Part shown: positions 22,961-33,100 of the stretch, piece by piece
How the letters are laid out: the number at the start of each line of letters is the position of its first letter
Numbering within the stretch: position 1 is the stretch's first letter
Source: Cephalotus follicularis
Taxonomy: Eukaryota > Streptophyta > Magnoliopsida > Oxalidales > Cephalotaceae
NCBI GenBank assembly: GCA_001972305.1
Contig: BDDD01002117.1
Location: 62,001 to 126,000 of the forward strand
Reading direction: 5' to 3'
DNA: 64,000 nt
Translations under genes and position numbers: made by a program
Notes under the pieces: model-generated
Seen by the model: only the letters and a program-made list of their open reading frames with translations
The model's database searches: none
Told to the model about the DNA's origin: nothing

Positions 22961-24240
22961 AGCATGGTTGTTGGAGGTACACTATATATTTATGGTTTTG
23001 CTCCTAGAGTATTGATGGACCCTGGAGCATCACATTCTTTCATATCATCACATTTTGCATCATGCTTAGATGTAACACCAGATTTTATGCCATATACCTT
23101 GGATGTGAGCACACCTGCCAGAGTTTCCATGTATACAGATACTGTGTATAGGAGTTGCGAGATGTCTATAGCGGACGTTTTACTGTACGGAGACCTGATT
23201 GTATTGCCCATTCATGACTTCGATGTCATCTTGGGGATGGACTGGCTGTCAGCACATCATGCTTATATGGACTGCTACAACAAGACTATTGAGTTTTGTC
23301 TGCCCAACGGTGCTGTTTTCCAGTTTAAGGGAGACAAGGGGTTTTCTACACCGATTATATCCTTCATCCGTGCGTCGAGGTATCTCAAGAAGGGATGCGA
23401 AGGGTATCTTGCTTATGTGATTGACTGGAGGAAAGAGAAGGGACTGAGTATTGAGGAAATTCCTGTTGCAAGTGAATTTCCGAACGTGTTTCCTGCAGAC
23501 TTAGAGTCATTACCACCGAGGAGGAATATGGAGTTCGTTATCGATCTTACACCAGGTACAGCTCCTATTTCTAAAGCACCTTATAGAATGGCTCCTGCAG
23601 AATTGAGGGAACTGAAATTGCAGTTGCAAGATCTGATCGATAAAAGTTTTATTCGACCTAGTGTTTCCCCGTGGGGTGCACCTGTACTGTTTGTGAAGAA
23701 GAAGGATAGGTCGATGAGACTTTGTATCGATTACCGGATGTTGAACAAGGCAACGATTAAGAACAAGTATCCCTTACCACACATCGAGGAGTTGTTTGAC
23801 CAGTTGCAAGGAGCAAGAGTGTTCTCGAAACTTCATTTGAGGTCAGGTTATCACCAGTTGCGGGTGAGGGAAGGAGATATTGAGAAGACTACTTTCCGGA
23901 CAAGATACGGTCACTACGAGTTCCTTGTAATTCCTTTTAGTGTTACCAATGCACCGGCTGCGTTCATGTCATTAATGAATGATGTGTTTCGACCGTACCT
24001 GGACCAGTTTGTCATTGTGTTTATTGACGACGTACTTGTATACTCAAGGAGTGAGGAGGAGCATGCTTTCCATTTGAGGTTGGTTTTACAGATTCTCCAA
24101 GAACAACAGCTGTACGCCAAATTCAGTAAGTGTGAGTTTTGGCTTGACCATGTGATCTTTCTTGGTCATATTGTATCTGGAGAGGGCTTGGCGGTGGATC
24201 TGTCAAAGACAGAGGTGGTACGAGATTGGCCGTAACTGAG
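22961..24240 (+). pseudogene. protease and reverse transcriptase of Tekay B
   Basis: The protease shows [17 protein letters not shown] near 23010-23060 and [10 protein letters not shown] near 23228-23257. The RT follows with [20 protein letters not shown], then [20 protein letters not shown] near 23710-23770 and the catalytic [14 protein letters not shown] near 24010-24050. The thumb [17 protein letters not shown] lies near 24150-24200. The stretch is one of the best preserved pol segments in the window. It is part of a polyprotein and not an independent gene. Confidence 0.9.
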
Positions 24241-25000
24241 GAATGTGACTGAGGTACGCAGTTTCCTTGGGTTGGCGGGTTACTACATGAGGTTCATTCA
24301 GAACTTCTCGAGGATTTCCGTACCATTGACGAAGTTGACACAAAAGAAGACTTTGTTTATATGGGACGAGGATTATGAGAGCAGCTTCCGAGAGTTGAAG
24401 GACCGATTGATTACTGCTCCTATCTTGACATTACCTGAGGGTAATGAGGGCTTTGCAGTCTATAGTGATGCATCAGGTAAGGGCTTGGGCTGCGTGTTGA
24501 TGTAGTGAGGAAAGGTGATTGCTTATGCTTCTAGGAAGCTGAAGTCGTATGAAGAAAACTACCCGACTCATGACCTTGAGCTTGCAGTAATTATCTTCGC
24601 CCTTCAGAAGTGGAGACACTATCTTTATGGGGCGCAGTTTGAGATCTTTACCGATCACAGGAGTTTGAGGTACCTGTTTTGTCAGGACACACTGAACATG
24701 AGGCAACGCAGGTGGGTAGAGTTCTTTAATGATTATGACTGCAGTATCCAGTACCACCCGGGGAAAGTGAATATAGTCGCTGATGCCTTGAGCCGCAAGG
24801 CTATGATTGCCAGTACGATGGTGTCCCAATGGAAGAAGCTAGAAGACTTCCAGGAATGGTCTCCGTTCAATCAGTCACCGGGGATCTATCTAGCCGACAT
24901 ACGCGTACAACCTGTGTTACTTGATCACATCAGGGATGCACAACCACATGATCCGGAGTTGCAACGAATTTGGGAGAACCTGGATTCGGAATCCGATTTT
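24241..25000 (+). pseudogene. RNase H region of Tekay B
   Basis: [20 protein letters not shown] near 24250-24310 is the RT connection. RNase H motifs follow: [17 protein letters not shown] near 24455-24505, [20 protein letters not shown] near 24550-24620 and ADALSRKA near 24780. The region is interrupted. The order and spacing match elements A and D. Confidence 0.9.
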
Positions 25001-26366
25001 TGAGTGCATGATGATGGTATTCTGAGATATCGGGGACGAGTGTGTCTTCCGAATGAACCGAGACTGAAGGATGAGCTACTCTGCGGGGCTCATAAATCCT
25101 TATACAGTATTCATCCTGGTAGCACCAAGATGTATCAAGATATGAAGAAAACTTACTGGTGGCCCGGCAAGAAGCGCGAGATTGCTGAATATGTCGCGAA
25201 GTGTTTGACCTGCCAGAGGGTCAAGGCCGAACATCAGAGACCAGCAGGACTGTTGCAGTCGTTACCAGTGTCAGAGTGGAAATGGGAACACATTACGATG
25301 GACTTTTTTTCTGGATTTCCACTGACTAGGCATCGTCATAATGCCGTGTGTGTTATTGTTGATAGACTCACCAAATCAACACACTTCTTGCCTACACATG
25401 TCACTGACTCAGCGAGCAAGTTGGCTCGACTATATGTGAAGGGGATTGTGAGGCTGCACAGTGTTCCGGTGACCATCGTTTGCGATAGGGATTCGATCTT
25501 CACTTCCAACTTCTGGAAGAGATTCCAGACAGCCTTCGGAACGAGATTGAATCTCAGTACTGCTTTCCACCCTCAAACTGACGGACAGTCTGAACTTACC
25601 ATCCAAACCTTGGACGATATGCTTCGGGCTTGTGTGATTGACTTTGCTGGGACCTGGGAGGACCATATCCCTCTGATAGAATTTTCTTATAATAACAGCT
25701 ATCACTCGAGTATTGGTATGGCTCCATACGAGGCACTATATGGGAGGAAGTGTAGGTCACCCGTCTGGTGGGACGAGGTTGGTGAACGACCATTTCTTGG
25801 GTCGGAGTTGGTGGAGGAGACTTCGGAGAAAGTCAAGTTCATCAAAGAGAAGTTGCTAGCAGCACAGAGTCGGCAGAAGAGCTATGTCGACAGTGTGAAG
25901 AGAAGGCCTTTAACCTTCAGTGTGGGAGATCACGTGTTTTTTAAGGTATCTCTGTGGAAAAGGGTGCAAAGATTTGGGAAGAAGGGCAAGGTAGCGCCAC
26001 GCTACATTGGTCCTTTTGAGATTCTGGATAGGGTTGGGGAGGTAGCTTATCAGCTGGCCTTTGCTCCTACATTGTCGAGCGTACATGATGTCTTCCATGT
26101 ATCGATGCTACAACGATACATTCGAGATCCATCACATGTCCTGGATTGTGACTCAGTTACGGTGAGGGATGATCTATCTTGCGAGGAGTCACCTGTGAGA
26201 ATCCTGGATTGGAAGACACATGTACTGAGGAACCGGTCCATTCCGATGGTAAAGGTTCAGTGGCAATTTCATCGGCGGATGAAGCGACTTGGGAACGTGA
26301 GGATGACATCCGAGGATGTTACCCGCACGTGTTTTAGTATATGTAAATTCGACGACAAATTTCTTT
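25001..26366 (+). pseudogene. integrase with C-terminal chromodomain, Tekay B
   Basis: The zinc-binding HHCC part shows [20 protein letters not shown] and [20 protein letters not shown] near 25110-25260. The catalytic core shows TMDFFSGFPLTRH, then VCDRDSIFTSNFW near 25475-25515 and [20 protein letters not shown] near 25570-25630. The C-terminal part reads VFHVSMLQRYIRDPSHVLD near 26090-26150, then the chromodomain-like VRILDWKTHVLRNRSIPMVK near 26195-26255. Chromodomains in this clade steer integration to chromatin marks. The stretch is largely continuous, but the element as a whole is broken. Confidence 0.9.
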
Positions 26367-26379
26367 GAAGGAGGGAGGA
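26367..26379 (+). promoter_or_regulatory. polypurine tract of Tekay B
   Basis: GAAGGAGGGAGGA lies immediately before the 3' LTR start TGTAACGCCC at 26381. It is the plus-strand primer site in the family. Confidence 0.85.
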
Positions 26380-26544
26380 TTGTAACGCCCGAAAATTCAA
26401 TTTCATGTATTATTGTAATCCTCGATGTAACCTTTACATTGAATTAATAAAATACTGAATTTCCTGGTTGATATCTTGAATTTAATTTAACTTAGAGCAT
26501 TTGGAAGTGTGATTCTAAGTGTAGTTTGTGGGGAATCTGGCTTG

Positions 26545-26700
26545 GACAGCCGACTGGTGCGATATACCAACCGACTGTTGGGCTGAGGTGTGTGGCAGTC
26601 GACTGGCGTAAGGAACCAGGCGACTGGTCAACTGTCGTGACACTTGGCAACAGACTGCCAGGCGAACAGCCGACTGCCAAGGAAAGGCAGCCGACTGGAT
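26545..26700. repeat. CAGCCGACTG array, upstream of TATA
   Basis: About nine copies (CAGCCGACTGG, CAACCGACTG, CAGTCGACTGG, CAGGCGACTGG, CAGACTGCC) occur. A TATATATAG stretch lies about 195 bp further on (26894). Confidence 0.85.
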
Positions 26701-26786
26701 TGTGCTCTGTCCTGTTACATGTGAAATAATCACATGTTACAACTGATAAGGAATCTTGCAGGCGCCATCTGATGATAGATGAAACG

Positions 26787-26882
26787 TGTTGTGCATGCAC
26801 CACCACGCCAGGACCTGCAAGAACAGAGAGAAAGATAAAGAATGACAAGTGTGTGTGCATGCAAGTGATTGTGAGAGGAATG
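26787..26882 (+). repeat. perfect 96-bp repeat, copy 2
   Basis: It is identical to 19409-19504. After it the two sequences differ, although both reach a TATA-like stretch and GCTTCATG within 60 bp. Confidence 0.95.
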
Positions 26883-26893
26883 TTCTTGGCTTG

Positions 26894-26901
26894 TATATAT
26901 A
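26894..26901 (+). promoter_or_regulatory. TATA-like element
   Basis: TATATATAG lies shortly after the 96-bp block and downstream of the CAGCCGACTG array. Confidence 0.45.
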
Positions 26902-27009
26902 GCTTCATGTAGTTTCTAGTCGTTGGTGAAGAGATAGATCCGTTGGAGAAGTGTTGGAACTTGTTGCATAAAGAATGGCTCTTAAAAACAAGTTCTGACA
27001 TTGTTCCAG

Positions 27010-27285
27010 CCGTCCAAAGCGTCGACGGAGTAGCCTTAAGCGTCGACGGTCATGTGACAGTTGGGGATCTCAATTTGAATCTTCAGCTCAAAGCACAGAC
27101 ATCAACATGTTGGAGTCGACTGCCAGACTTAAAAAGTCGACGCTTAGCCTTAAGAGTCGACGCTTAGTCAGTTTTGTAATTGCCATTTTGTTCTCTGCAA
27201 CAAACGGTAGACGCTTTGCACAAAGAGCAGACGCTTTGTACCTCTGAGAGCAGACGCTTTGATCAAAGAGTCGACGCTTTGCTCT
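27010..27285. repeat. GCGTCGACG / GTCGACTG mixed array
   Basis: About ten copies (AAGCGTCGACGGT, GAGTCGACTGCC, AAGTCGACGCTTAG, GAGTCGACGCTTTG, GGTAGACGCTTTG) occur. Both flavours are present within one array. Confidence 0.85.
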
Positions 27286-27430
27286 GTTTTTGTACTTCCT
27301 TGTTTTGCTTATATCTTTTCTTGCACAGAAAGTTTCTTGCACATAAAGTAGCAAAGTTAAATGCAAATTTGTAATCATTAAAACTTTAGGATTGAGACTA
27401 AAAGTCAAGAAGAGTAAATACTTTACCTTT

Positions 27431-28560
27431 CATGATTCTTTTGCCAATATCTCGCCGCTGCGAATGTCCAGCTGCAGCACCGCTACCACTCGCAGGTCAA
27501 GTGGGCACTGTCACCTGACCCTTCGGACAATCCCTCGCTAAATGACCAGATGTTCCGCATCTCAGGCACAAACCATCTTCTTCCAACAGTCCCCCTGCTG
27601 ATGGACAAAACGACCACAGTGGGAAAAAACTCCAGATCTCGCACTACTCCCCTTACTAGGAGTGCCCAGAGTGGTAGTCTGTTGAGATCTATTCTTTGAT
27701 GACTTTGTTGGAGAACAACTACCTTGCCACTTCGACGAAGCCGGCCTAGACTGTGGGGAGGTTTGCTTACTCTGTTGTATATGAGCTCTCTTAGCACGGT
27801 CGTCATTCTGAGTACTTTCTAACAATCTTTCCTTTTGTGTGACTTGCTCAAAGGTCTCCAAGTCCATAGCTCTAATCCTTCCCCGAAGATCCGGTCGCAG
27901 GCCCTTCAAAAACCTTCGAATCTTCTTCTCTTCGTCAGCCACAAGATAAGCTAAGTGTCTGGCTAACTCCATAAATTTGGCTTGATATTCAGCCACTGTC
28001 ATCTCACCCTGACATAACTCTAAGAGTACCGTCTCCCTTCTCTCGGGCTCAATCCGTGGCACATAAGTCTCCAGAAATTCTATCTGAAATCTATCCCATG
28101 TACCGTTAAGTCCCATAGACTCCCATTTTGCTTTGACCATCTCCCACCAATGAGTGGCCTTACCCCATAAGTGATACACAACAAATTTCAGCCTTTGATC
28201 ATCACTCCAATCCAAAACAGCAAAGATCTTCTCCAGATCCTGCAACCACCTGTTTGCAATAGTAGCATCAAGCTCACCCTTTAAAATAGGAGGGTTTTGC
28301 CTCATGAACCTCTCAAGATCCCTTCAAAACTGATATCCATCATGTCGTGCACCATGGTCAGGAACCATATGTTGTGGTTGGGCTTGGGCGTACAATCACC
28401 GCATTTCTTCCATATTAGCCATATTAGTAGCCATCTACTACTGAAAGTAATCCTCAATATGTTCCATCGGCTCTCTCACATTATTTGCTTCTTGAGGAAT
28501 ATTCTCCTCAGCAGCTCGAGCCCTTCCACGTCTTCTCCATCCGTCCATTTCGTTTCCTAT
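27431..28560 (-). pseudogene. gag of Tekay C
   Basis: The minus-strand translation starts near 28548 with MDGWRRRGRARAAEEN, the same basic N terminus as in B and D. The core reads YHLWGKATHWWEMVKAKWES near 28130-28190 and RFQIEFLETYVPRIEPERRE near 28040-28100, followed by EMTVAEYQAKFMELARHLAY. Zinc-knuckle remnants with HCGRFVHQQGDCWKKM lie near 27570-27620. It is broken, with several interruptions, and is clearly a sister of the other two Tekay gag copies. Confidence 0.85.
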
Positions 28561-28645
28561 AAGGAAGATGTAATTAGTCATCTCAAGGAAACAACAGTTA
28601 ATTACCAAGGAACTTACCCAAGCTAAGAATATAATATTCATATAT

Positions 28646-28657
28646 GCTCTGATACCA
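28646..28657 (-). promoter_or_regulatory. primer-binding site, initiator-Met tRNA
   Basis: The minus strand reads TGGTATCAGAGC just inside the LTR end at 28662. Confidence 0.9.
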
Positions 28658-29133
28658 CTGTTGTCACACCCCGTTCTCATAATATCGACCAGGAGGTCAA
28701 GGTAATTAACTTATATATATATTCAGCTTACACAAAATACGAAAAAATTAAAACTTTTCAACCCATATATTTATATTTGTAGAAGCATTTAAATATAAGT
28801 TGAAACAAATAAACGTAACATGCATCCCACACTACATGTTACTAAATTGTTTAATCAACAATACAACAACCATCGTTAATCATCCTAAAAACGGAGCATG
28901 AACTATCATTCATTAGTACAGTAACCCATTAAACATTTCTCAATAAAGTACAACTTAAACTTCTCCTTATTTTCCCAAAGCTTGACATGTCGATCCACCG
29001 CATCAATCTGAAATTGATAGGCTTAGCCGAATCCACTGGTTAAGTAGGAAAAATATAAATACACTTTGGGGTCAACGATGATAATGTAATGTAATGAATG
29101 CATTATGATGCAATACATAATATATCACAATAC

Positions 29134-29161
29134 ATATATATATATATATATATATGTATAT
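29134..29161 (+). repeat. (AT)n microsatellite
   Basis: This is an uninterrupted AT run within LTR C. Confidence 0.9.
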
Positions 29162-29814
29162 GTGCCAATAGGTAAGCAACCAGGCCAAGTGGCTACCACC
29201 ATACAATCCATCAATCATATCAAAAGGACCAATCAATCCAATCCCGCACAAAGTGCGTCGCCATCTCCTTGTCCCGAAGTCGTGCTCCTACTTCAGTCAT
29301 GTCTGGATGACTCGAAGCAGGTCAAACAATTGATCCAAGGTTGCTCACACTCTATGTTTAGAAACCAGGTTACTTGCACTATGTGTTTAGCAACCAAAAG
29401 TGTGTGGGAGACCCTAGCAAACTCCTAGCCCCAAGGTGTACATCCCGCCCTTAGCCATCAATGAAAACTCTATCACGCGGGTCACGCGGCATCAATCCAA
29501 TCACAATCCTTCAATCAATAAAAAATCAATCCATTTCAATTAATTTATAAGTTATAAAATACTTGGAACAATACATTTATTCAAAATGTATAACAATCCT
29601 TGAAAACAATATTCAGTTTTGAAACTACATTTTCAATCCTTCGAAAATATGCATTTTCGTATAAACCAATGATTTTTAAAAATAAATCATGCATGCATTT
29701 TTGAAAATGATAAAACATTTAGAATCGTTCAACAATCCAATCACAATTGAATCCATAACAATATGCAATGCAAACATATTCTCAAATTCTTAACAGACTC
29801 AAATCACGTCAACG

Positions 29815-30215
29815 TGTACTGTATAGGAGTCAACGTTCAGAACAGTCACTTAAGCGTCGACGTTTAACTCTTGGCATCGACACTTATGTCCTTTAAGCGT
29901 TGGCGCTTCAACCCTTAGCGTCAGCGCTTTAAGTCAGAAACTTTACGCGTTAATACCTTGTCCCTTTGGCGTCGAAGGTCAAGCCATGGACCTTTAAGCG
30001 TCAGCGCTTCAATCCTTTGCGTGACGCTTTGAGGTAGGAACCTCAGGCATCCAACCTTCATTTCCTCATTTAGCAAGTCAAGGCGTCAATGCTTTTCCAT
30101 TAAGCGTCGACGGTTCAGTGAAGCCAATGTTCATTTCACCGCGTAATGATCAATAGCGTCGACGCTTTCCTTTAAGCGTCGACGGTTAAAGAAGACCAGA
30201 ACATTGTCTTCTTCA
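29815..30215. repeat. GCGTCGACG array, downstream part of LTR C
   Basis: About fifteen copies occur, from intact (TTAAGCGTCGACGTTT, TTAAGCGTCGACGGTT) to CpG-decayed (GCGTCAATGCTTTT, GCGTTGGCGCTTC). Confidence 0.85.
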
Positions 30216-30944
30216 ACGCGTCTTAACCCAGTGAAAATACACATGCAATCCAATCCATATTCACTTTAAAATACTACCTGCATGGCAGGTTAACAGTTCA
30301 TGGTAACCACATCATAAACCAAAAAATCCTCAATCCACAATGATCATGAATTATCATCAAATGAGCATATACTATTGTTGAACTCAAAATTGCATGTAAA
30401 TAGTCCCGACCTTAGATTGCAAGTTAGGAATCGAAGTCGACCTCTTTCAGATTCACCGACCAGTATCTTTGAGCCCCCAGGTTCGGCATAGTAGCTCCAA
30501 GTTCGAGCTTCCAACTACACAAGCTTCCAAGATTTTTCACCAGTCCGAAAATGGAGAAAGTGTTTTCTCTCTTCTTCTATTTTCTTCCGGCTTTCACACC
30601 GTTTCCCTCTCTTTTATTTTCTGTTTTCTCTTCGTTTTTCTTTCCTTCTCTCCGGATGCATGGAAGAAGATGGGAATGGCGTGTTTTATGTGTATTTCTC
30701 TCTCTCTTCTCTTCACCTGCATATGCATGGCACTAGGATCCTTCCTCTCTTTCTCTCACTCATTTCTCACCTGCCGCATGACATGCATGTGTCGTCCTTT
30801 CTCTTCCGTTCTTTCATGGCAGGTCTGGCAACATGGTAGCATGTCTGACACATTACCACTGGCATGGTAAGGCTCTCGAATAGTGGCCTTCACTTGCCTC
30901 CTTTTAGCAAGTTTTCTATCAGTGTTTTAAACCCACATGTTTTT

Positions 30945-31115
30945 TATGTTTAAGCGTTAACGCTTTCATCTTGGCATCGATGCTTACGATAATAAGTTTT
31001 ATGCGCGCCTTATTTTCCTTGCGTTGATGCTATTTCACGGCGTCGATGCTTAAGGTAATTCCTTAACGTCATATCTTGTTCCTCGGCTTCGACGCTTTGC
31101 TTCATAGCGTCGACG
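30945..31115. repeat. GCGTCGACG array, U3 of LTR C
   Basis: About seven copies occur, homologous in place and order to 4785-4965 of LTR A. Confidence 0.85.
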
Positions 31116-31265
31116 CTTTGGGCGATTTCAATATTTCAATTCAATACAACATTCTTTACTGAAAATTCAACTCCATAAGTTGGAAATTCATGCTTTTCAT
31201 TCATTCATTATTCAATTGCAATGGAATTTCCAATAATATATTAATTGGAATTTTGGGACATTACA

Positions 31266-32300
31266 CTTAGACCCTGCAAAGAGTTACAAATGTTAGTGCC
31301 ACAACCTCTATCCAACACCCAAGTTGAGCTAACATTGTAAGCTTGGTGGAATTCAATCATAAAGGTACCTGATCCAGAGGCACCTCTAGCAATGGAGGCA
31401 AGATACTACCTAAAATATTTCTTCCAATGACCTCGTTTACCACAGTTGAAGCAGGCCTTCTCTTTAGCTAGCTTCTTGATCCTTTCTCTCTGGGCATTGT
31501 CCCCCACAACCTCAGTGGCTTCTTGCTCTTCTTTCCTTTCTTCTTCTTATTAGGCACCTTTCCCTTGGCCTTGGATCCACCCTTTGTAGAGGAAGTCCTA
31601 GAAGAGGAAGGAAGAAGCATCACATTTGACTTGGACATGCCATGCTCCATGTCAGCGTCAGCTGTCCAGAGCATCTCCACGAGCTCCGGTAGAGAACATT
31701 CCACCTTGTTCATGTGGAAGTTTGTGATGAATTGGGAAAATGACTTACGGAGGGACGATAACATAAGATCGATATAAAAATCGTTGTCCATGATCAAGCC
31801 CAATTGATCCAACTACTCTGTTAGGTCTATCATGTACATCCCATGCTGATGGACTGAAGCTCCCTCTGGCACTTTCATCCATAAGGGCCAAAGTTGAACC
31901 TGACAGTCCTTCATATGGCACCATACAAGTCCTTGAGTCATAAAAGAATGGCACCTAGGCTCTCAAGACGCTCATTTTGTCTTTGCAACTCTGGCACCAT
32001 TCCGAGAATTGCTAGACAACGAGCTTGCTCGTCCTTGTCCCACCATCTGGTCACCTTGGCCTTGTACTCCTCGGATGGGTTCATACCTAGTGTGGGGGGG
32101 TCGTCAGTCATGACATGAGCAATTTTCATGCTCGTGAGGACAAGGCACAAATTGTGCTGCCAGTCTAGAAAGTTGGGACCTTCTAGCTTATTTGTCTCTA
32201 ATATGCCGGCTAGGGCGGTGCTAACTGCCAATGAGTAACATAAGGTATAAATATCTAGCAACCTATATGGAAACAAGAGAGAAAATATTAGCATATTATT
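31266..32300 (-). pseudogene. copia gag, copy 3
   Basis: The minus-strand translation shows GILETNKLEGPNFLDWQHNL near 32150-32210, MDQLGLIMDNDFYIDLMLSS near 31750-31812 and a Lys-rich KAKGKVPNKKKKGKKSKK stretch near 31510-31570, followed by zinc-knuckle and protease traces up to the Tekay LTR. These match copy 1 gag in order. The copy is interrupted in many places. Confidence 0.82.
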
Positions 32301-33100
32301 CTAGTTTTTACGTTACAACCATATCACTTGGTCTTTAGTGTACATGGCTCCTCCCACTATTCTAATCGTATCCCACACCACCATGTGGAATTCGGGAAGC
32401 ACCAGCTTCCTAGTGGGGATCAGAATCTATGCCGAATACTATGGTCCTCATCGACAGTATGACCGACCATAATACCTGAGAACGGTAGGACTTGTAACAA
32501 TTTACATTCAGGATCCTTCCTGATATGTAAGCTCTGATCATAGTTCGGCCTCCCGGCTTAGTATGGTCTCAGCGATGGGCCTGACCAGTAATTTGAGCCA
32601 GTATAAGTCTGGACCCATAATCCTCACAGAAATATACCACTTTTGACACACCCACACGGGAGTGTGTCCAAGTGCCAAAACATAGTGATTTCCGTGTAGC
32701 GCCTTGCGCTGGAGCCGAACCGGAATGGTCATACTGTTGGAAAGGCTCAAGGAGGGTTGGAACATTAATGGACATTAGGGTAGTGGAATACATTTTAAAA
32801 ATTTTCAATCCCTTAGCACAAAGGGATACCATCAAAGCAAAGTCCATTAGTGTCCCATTAAACCCTAGGATCTCTAATTAGGGTATCAATTGAACCTACA
32901 CAACCAATAAAGCATATAAGGGTTTGCGTGTAGGAGCAAAGGGAATTCACAAACCCCAAATTTGGTCATTCCAAATTTGTGTCAAGGTAACACACCAAAA
33001 CCTCAACATAAAAACCTCCAAACCCTAACCTAACAAAATCCTAAGAGATTGGTAGGGCAACAACCAAGCAACAAGAATAAGCCTACGAGAAATGTGTTGA
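32301..33100 (-). other. copia leader, copy 3
   Basis: It includes the ACTTGGTCTTTAGTG block and CCCACTATTCTAATCGTATC shared with the leader of copy 1 near 13410-13450. No ORF is credible and I see no clear primer site. Confidence 0.6.

Larger units (their letters stand above)
19409..26882 (+). mobile_element. Tekay/Del-type chromovirus B, plus strand
   Basis: Parts run in order: 5' LTR (19409-21662), initiator-Met primer site (21666-21677), gag, protease, RT, RNase H, integrase, chromodomain, polypurine tract (26367-26379) and 3' LTR starting at 26381. All pol domains are recognisable in the correct order and there are about half a dozen breaks, so the element looks dead. The LTRs are not equivalent. 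The 5' LTR appears to begin inside the family LTR, and the 3' LTR becomes mosaic after a 96-bp identity block. No target-site duplication was found, which agrees with rearranged ends. Confidence 0.85.
26381..26882 (+). repeat. 3' LTR start of Tekay B
   Basis: It opens TGTAACGCCCGAAAATTC after the polypurine tract. It contains a CGACTG array (26545-26700) and ends, as recognisable family sequence, with the 96-bp identity block at 26787-26882. Confidence 0.75.
26883..27430 (+). repeat. mosaic LTR-like sequence
   Basis: A TATA-like run at 26894-26901 is followed by GATCCGTTGGAG and AATTTGTAATCATTAAAAC, which recall the SIRE-type LTR (GATCCGTTGAGAG near 40015, AATTTGTAATCCTTTAAAC near 40245). 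It also carries a GCGTCGACG array. I read it as an LTR-derived mosaic between Tekay B and the minus-strand Tekay C. No gene is seen. Confidence 0.45.
27431..31265 (-). mobile_element. Tekay/Del-type remnant C (gag and 5' LTR)
   Basis: On the minus strand the order is 5' LTR (31265-28662), initiator-Met primer site (28646-28657), then gag (28560-27431). Sequence stops in the zinc-knuckle part of gag, where mosaic LTR sequence begins. No pol is left. The right edge cuts cleanly into copia gag sequence at 31266, so the element probably inserted there. The matching far end is not in the window. Confidence 0.8.
28662..31265 (-). repeat. 5' LTR of Tekay C
   Basis: The LTR opens TGTAATGTCCC at 31265 and ends GGGGTGTGACA at 28662 (minus strand). 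It is about 2.6 kb long and is the sister of LTR A (1996-5106). It carries an AT microsatellite and two GCGTCGACG arrays, one near the LTR start (30945-31115) and one further downstream (29815-30215). No gene is seen. A Ser/Phe-rich ORF near 30470-30870 is an LTR artefact also found, decayed, in LTR A. Confidence 0.85.

Noticed and set aside
30469-30870. 133-residue hydrophobic ORF, possible membrane protein
   Set aside because: It is part of LTR C. The sister LTR A carries the same sequence without a matching ORF, so the frame is not conserved.
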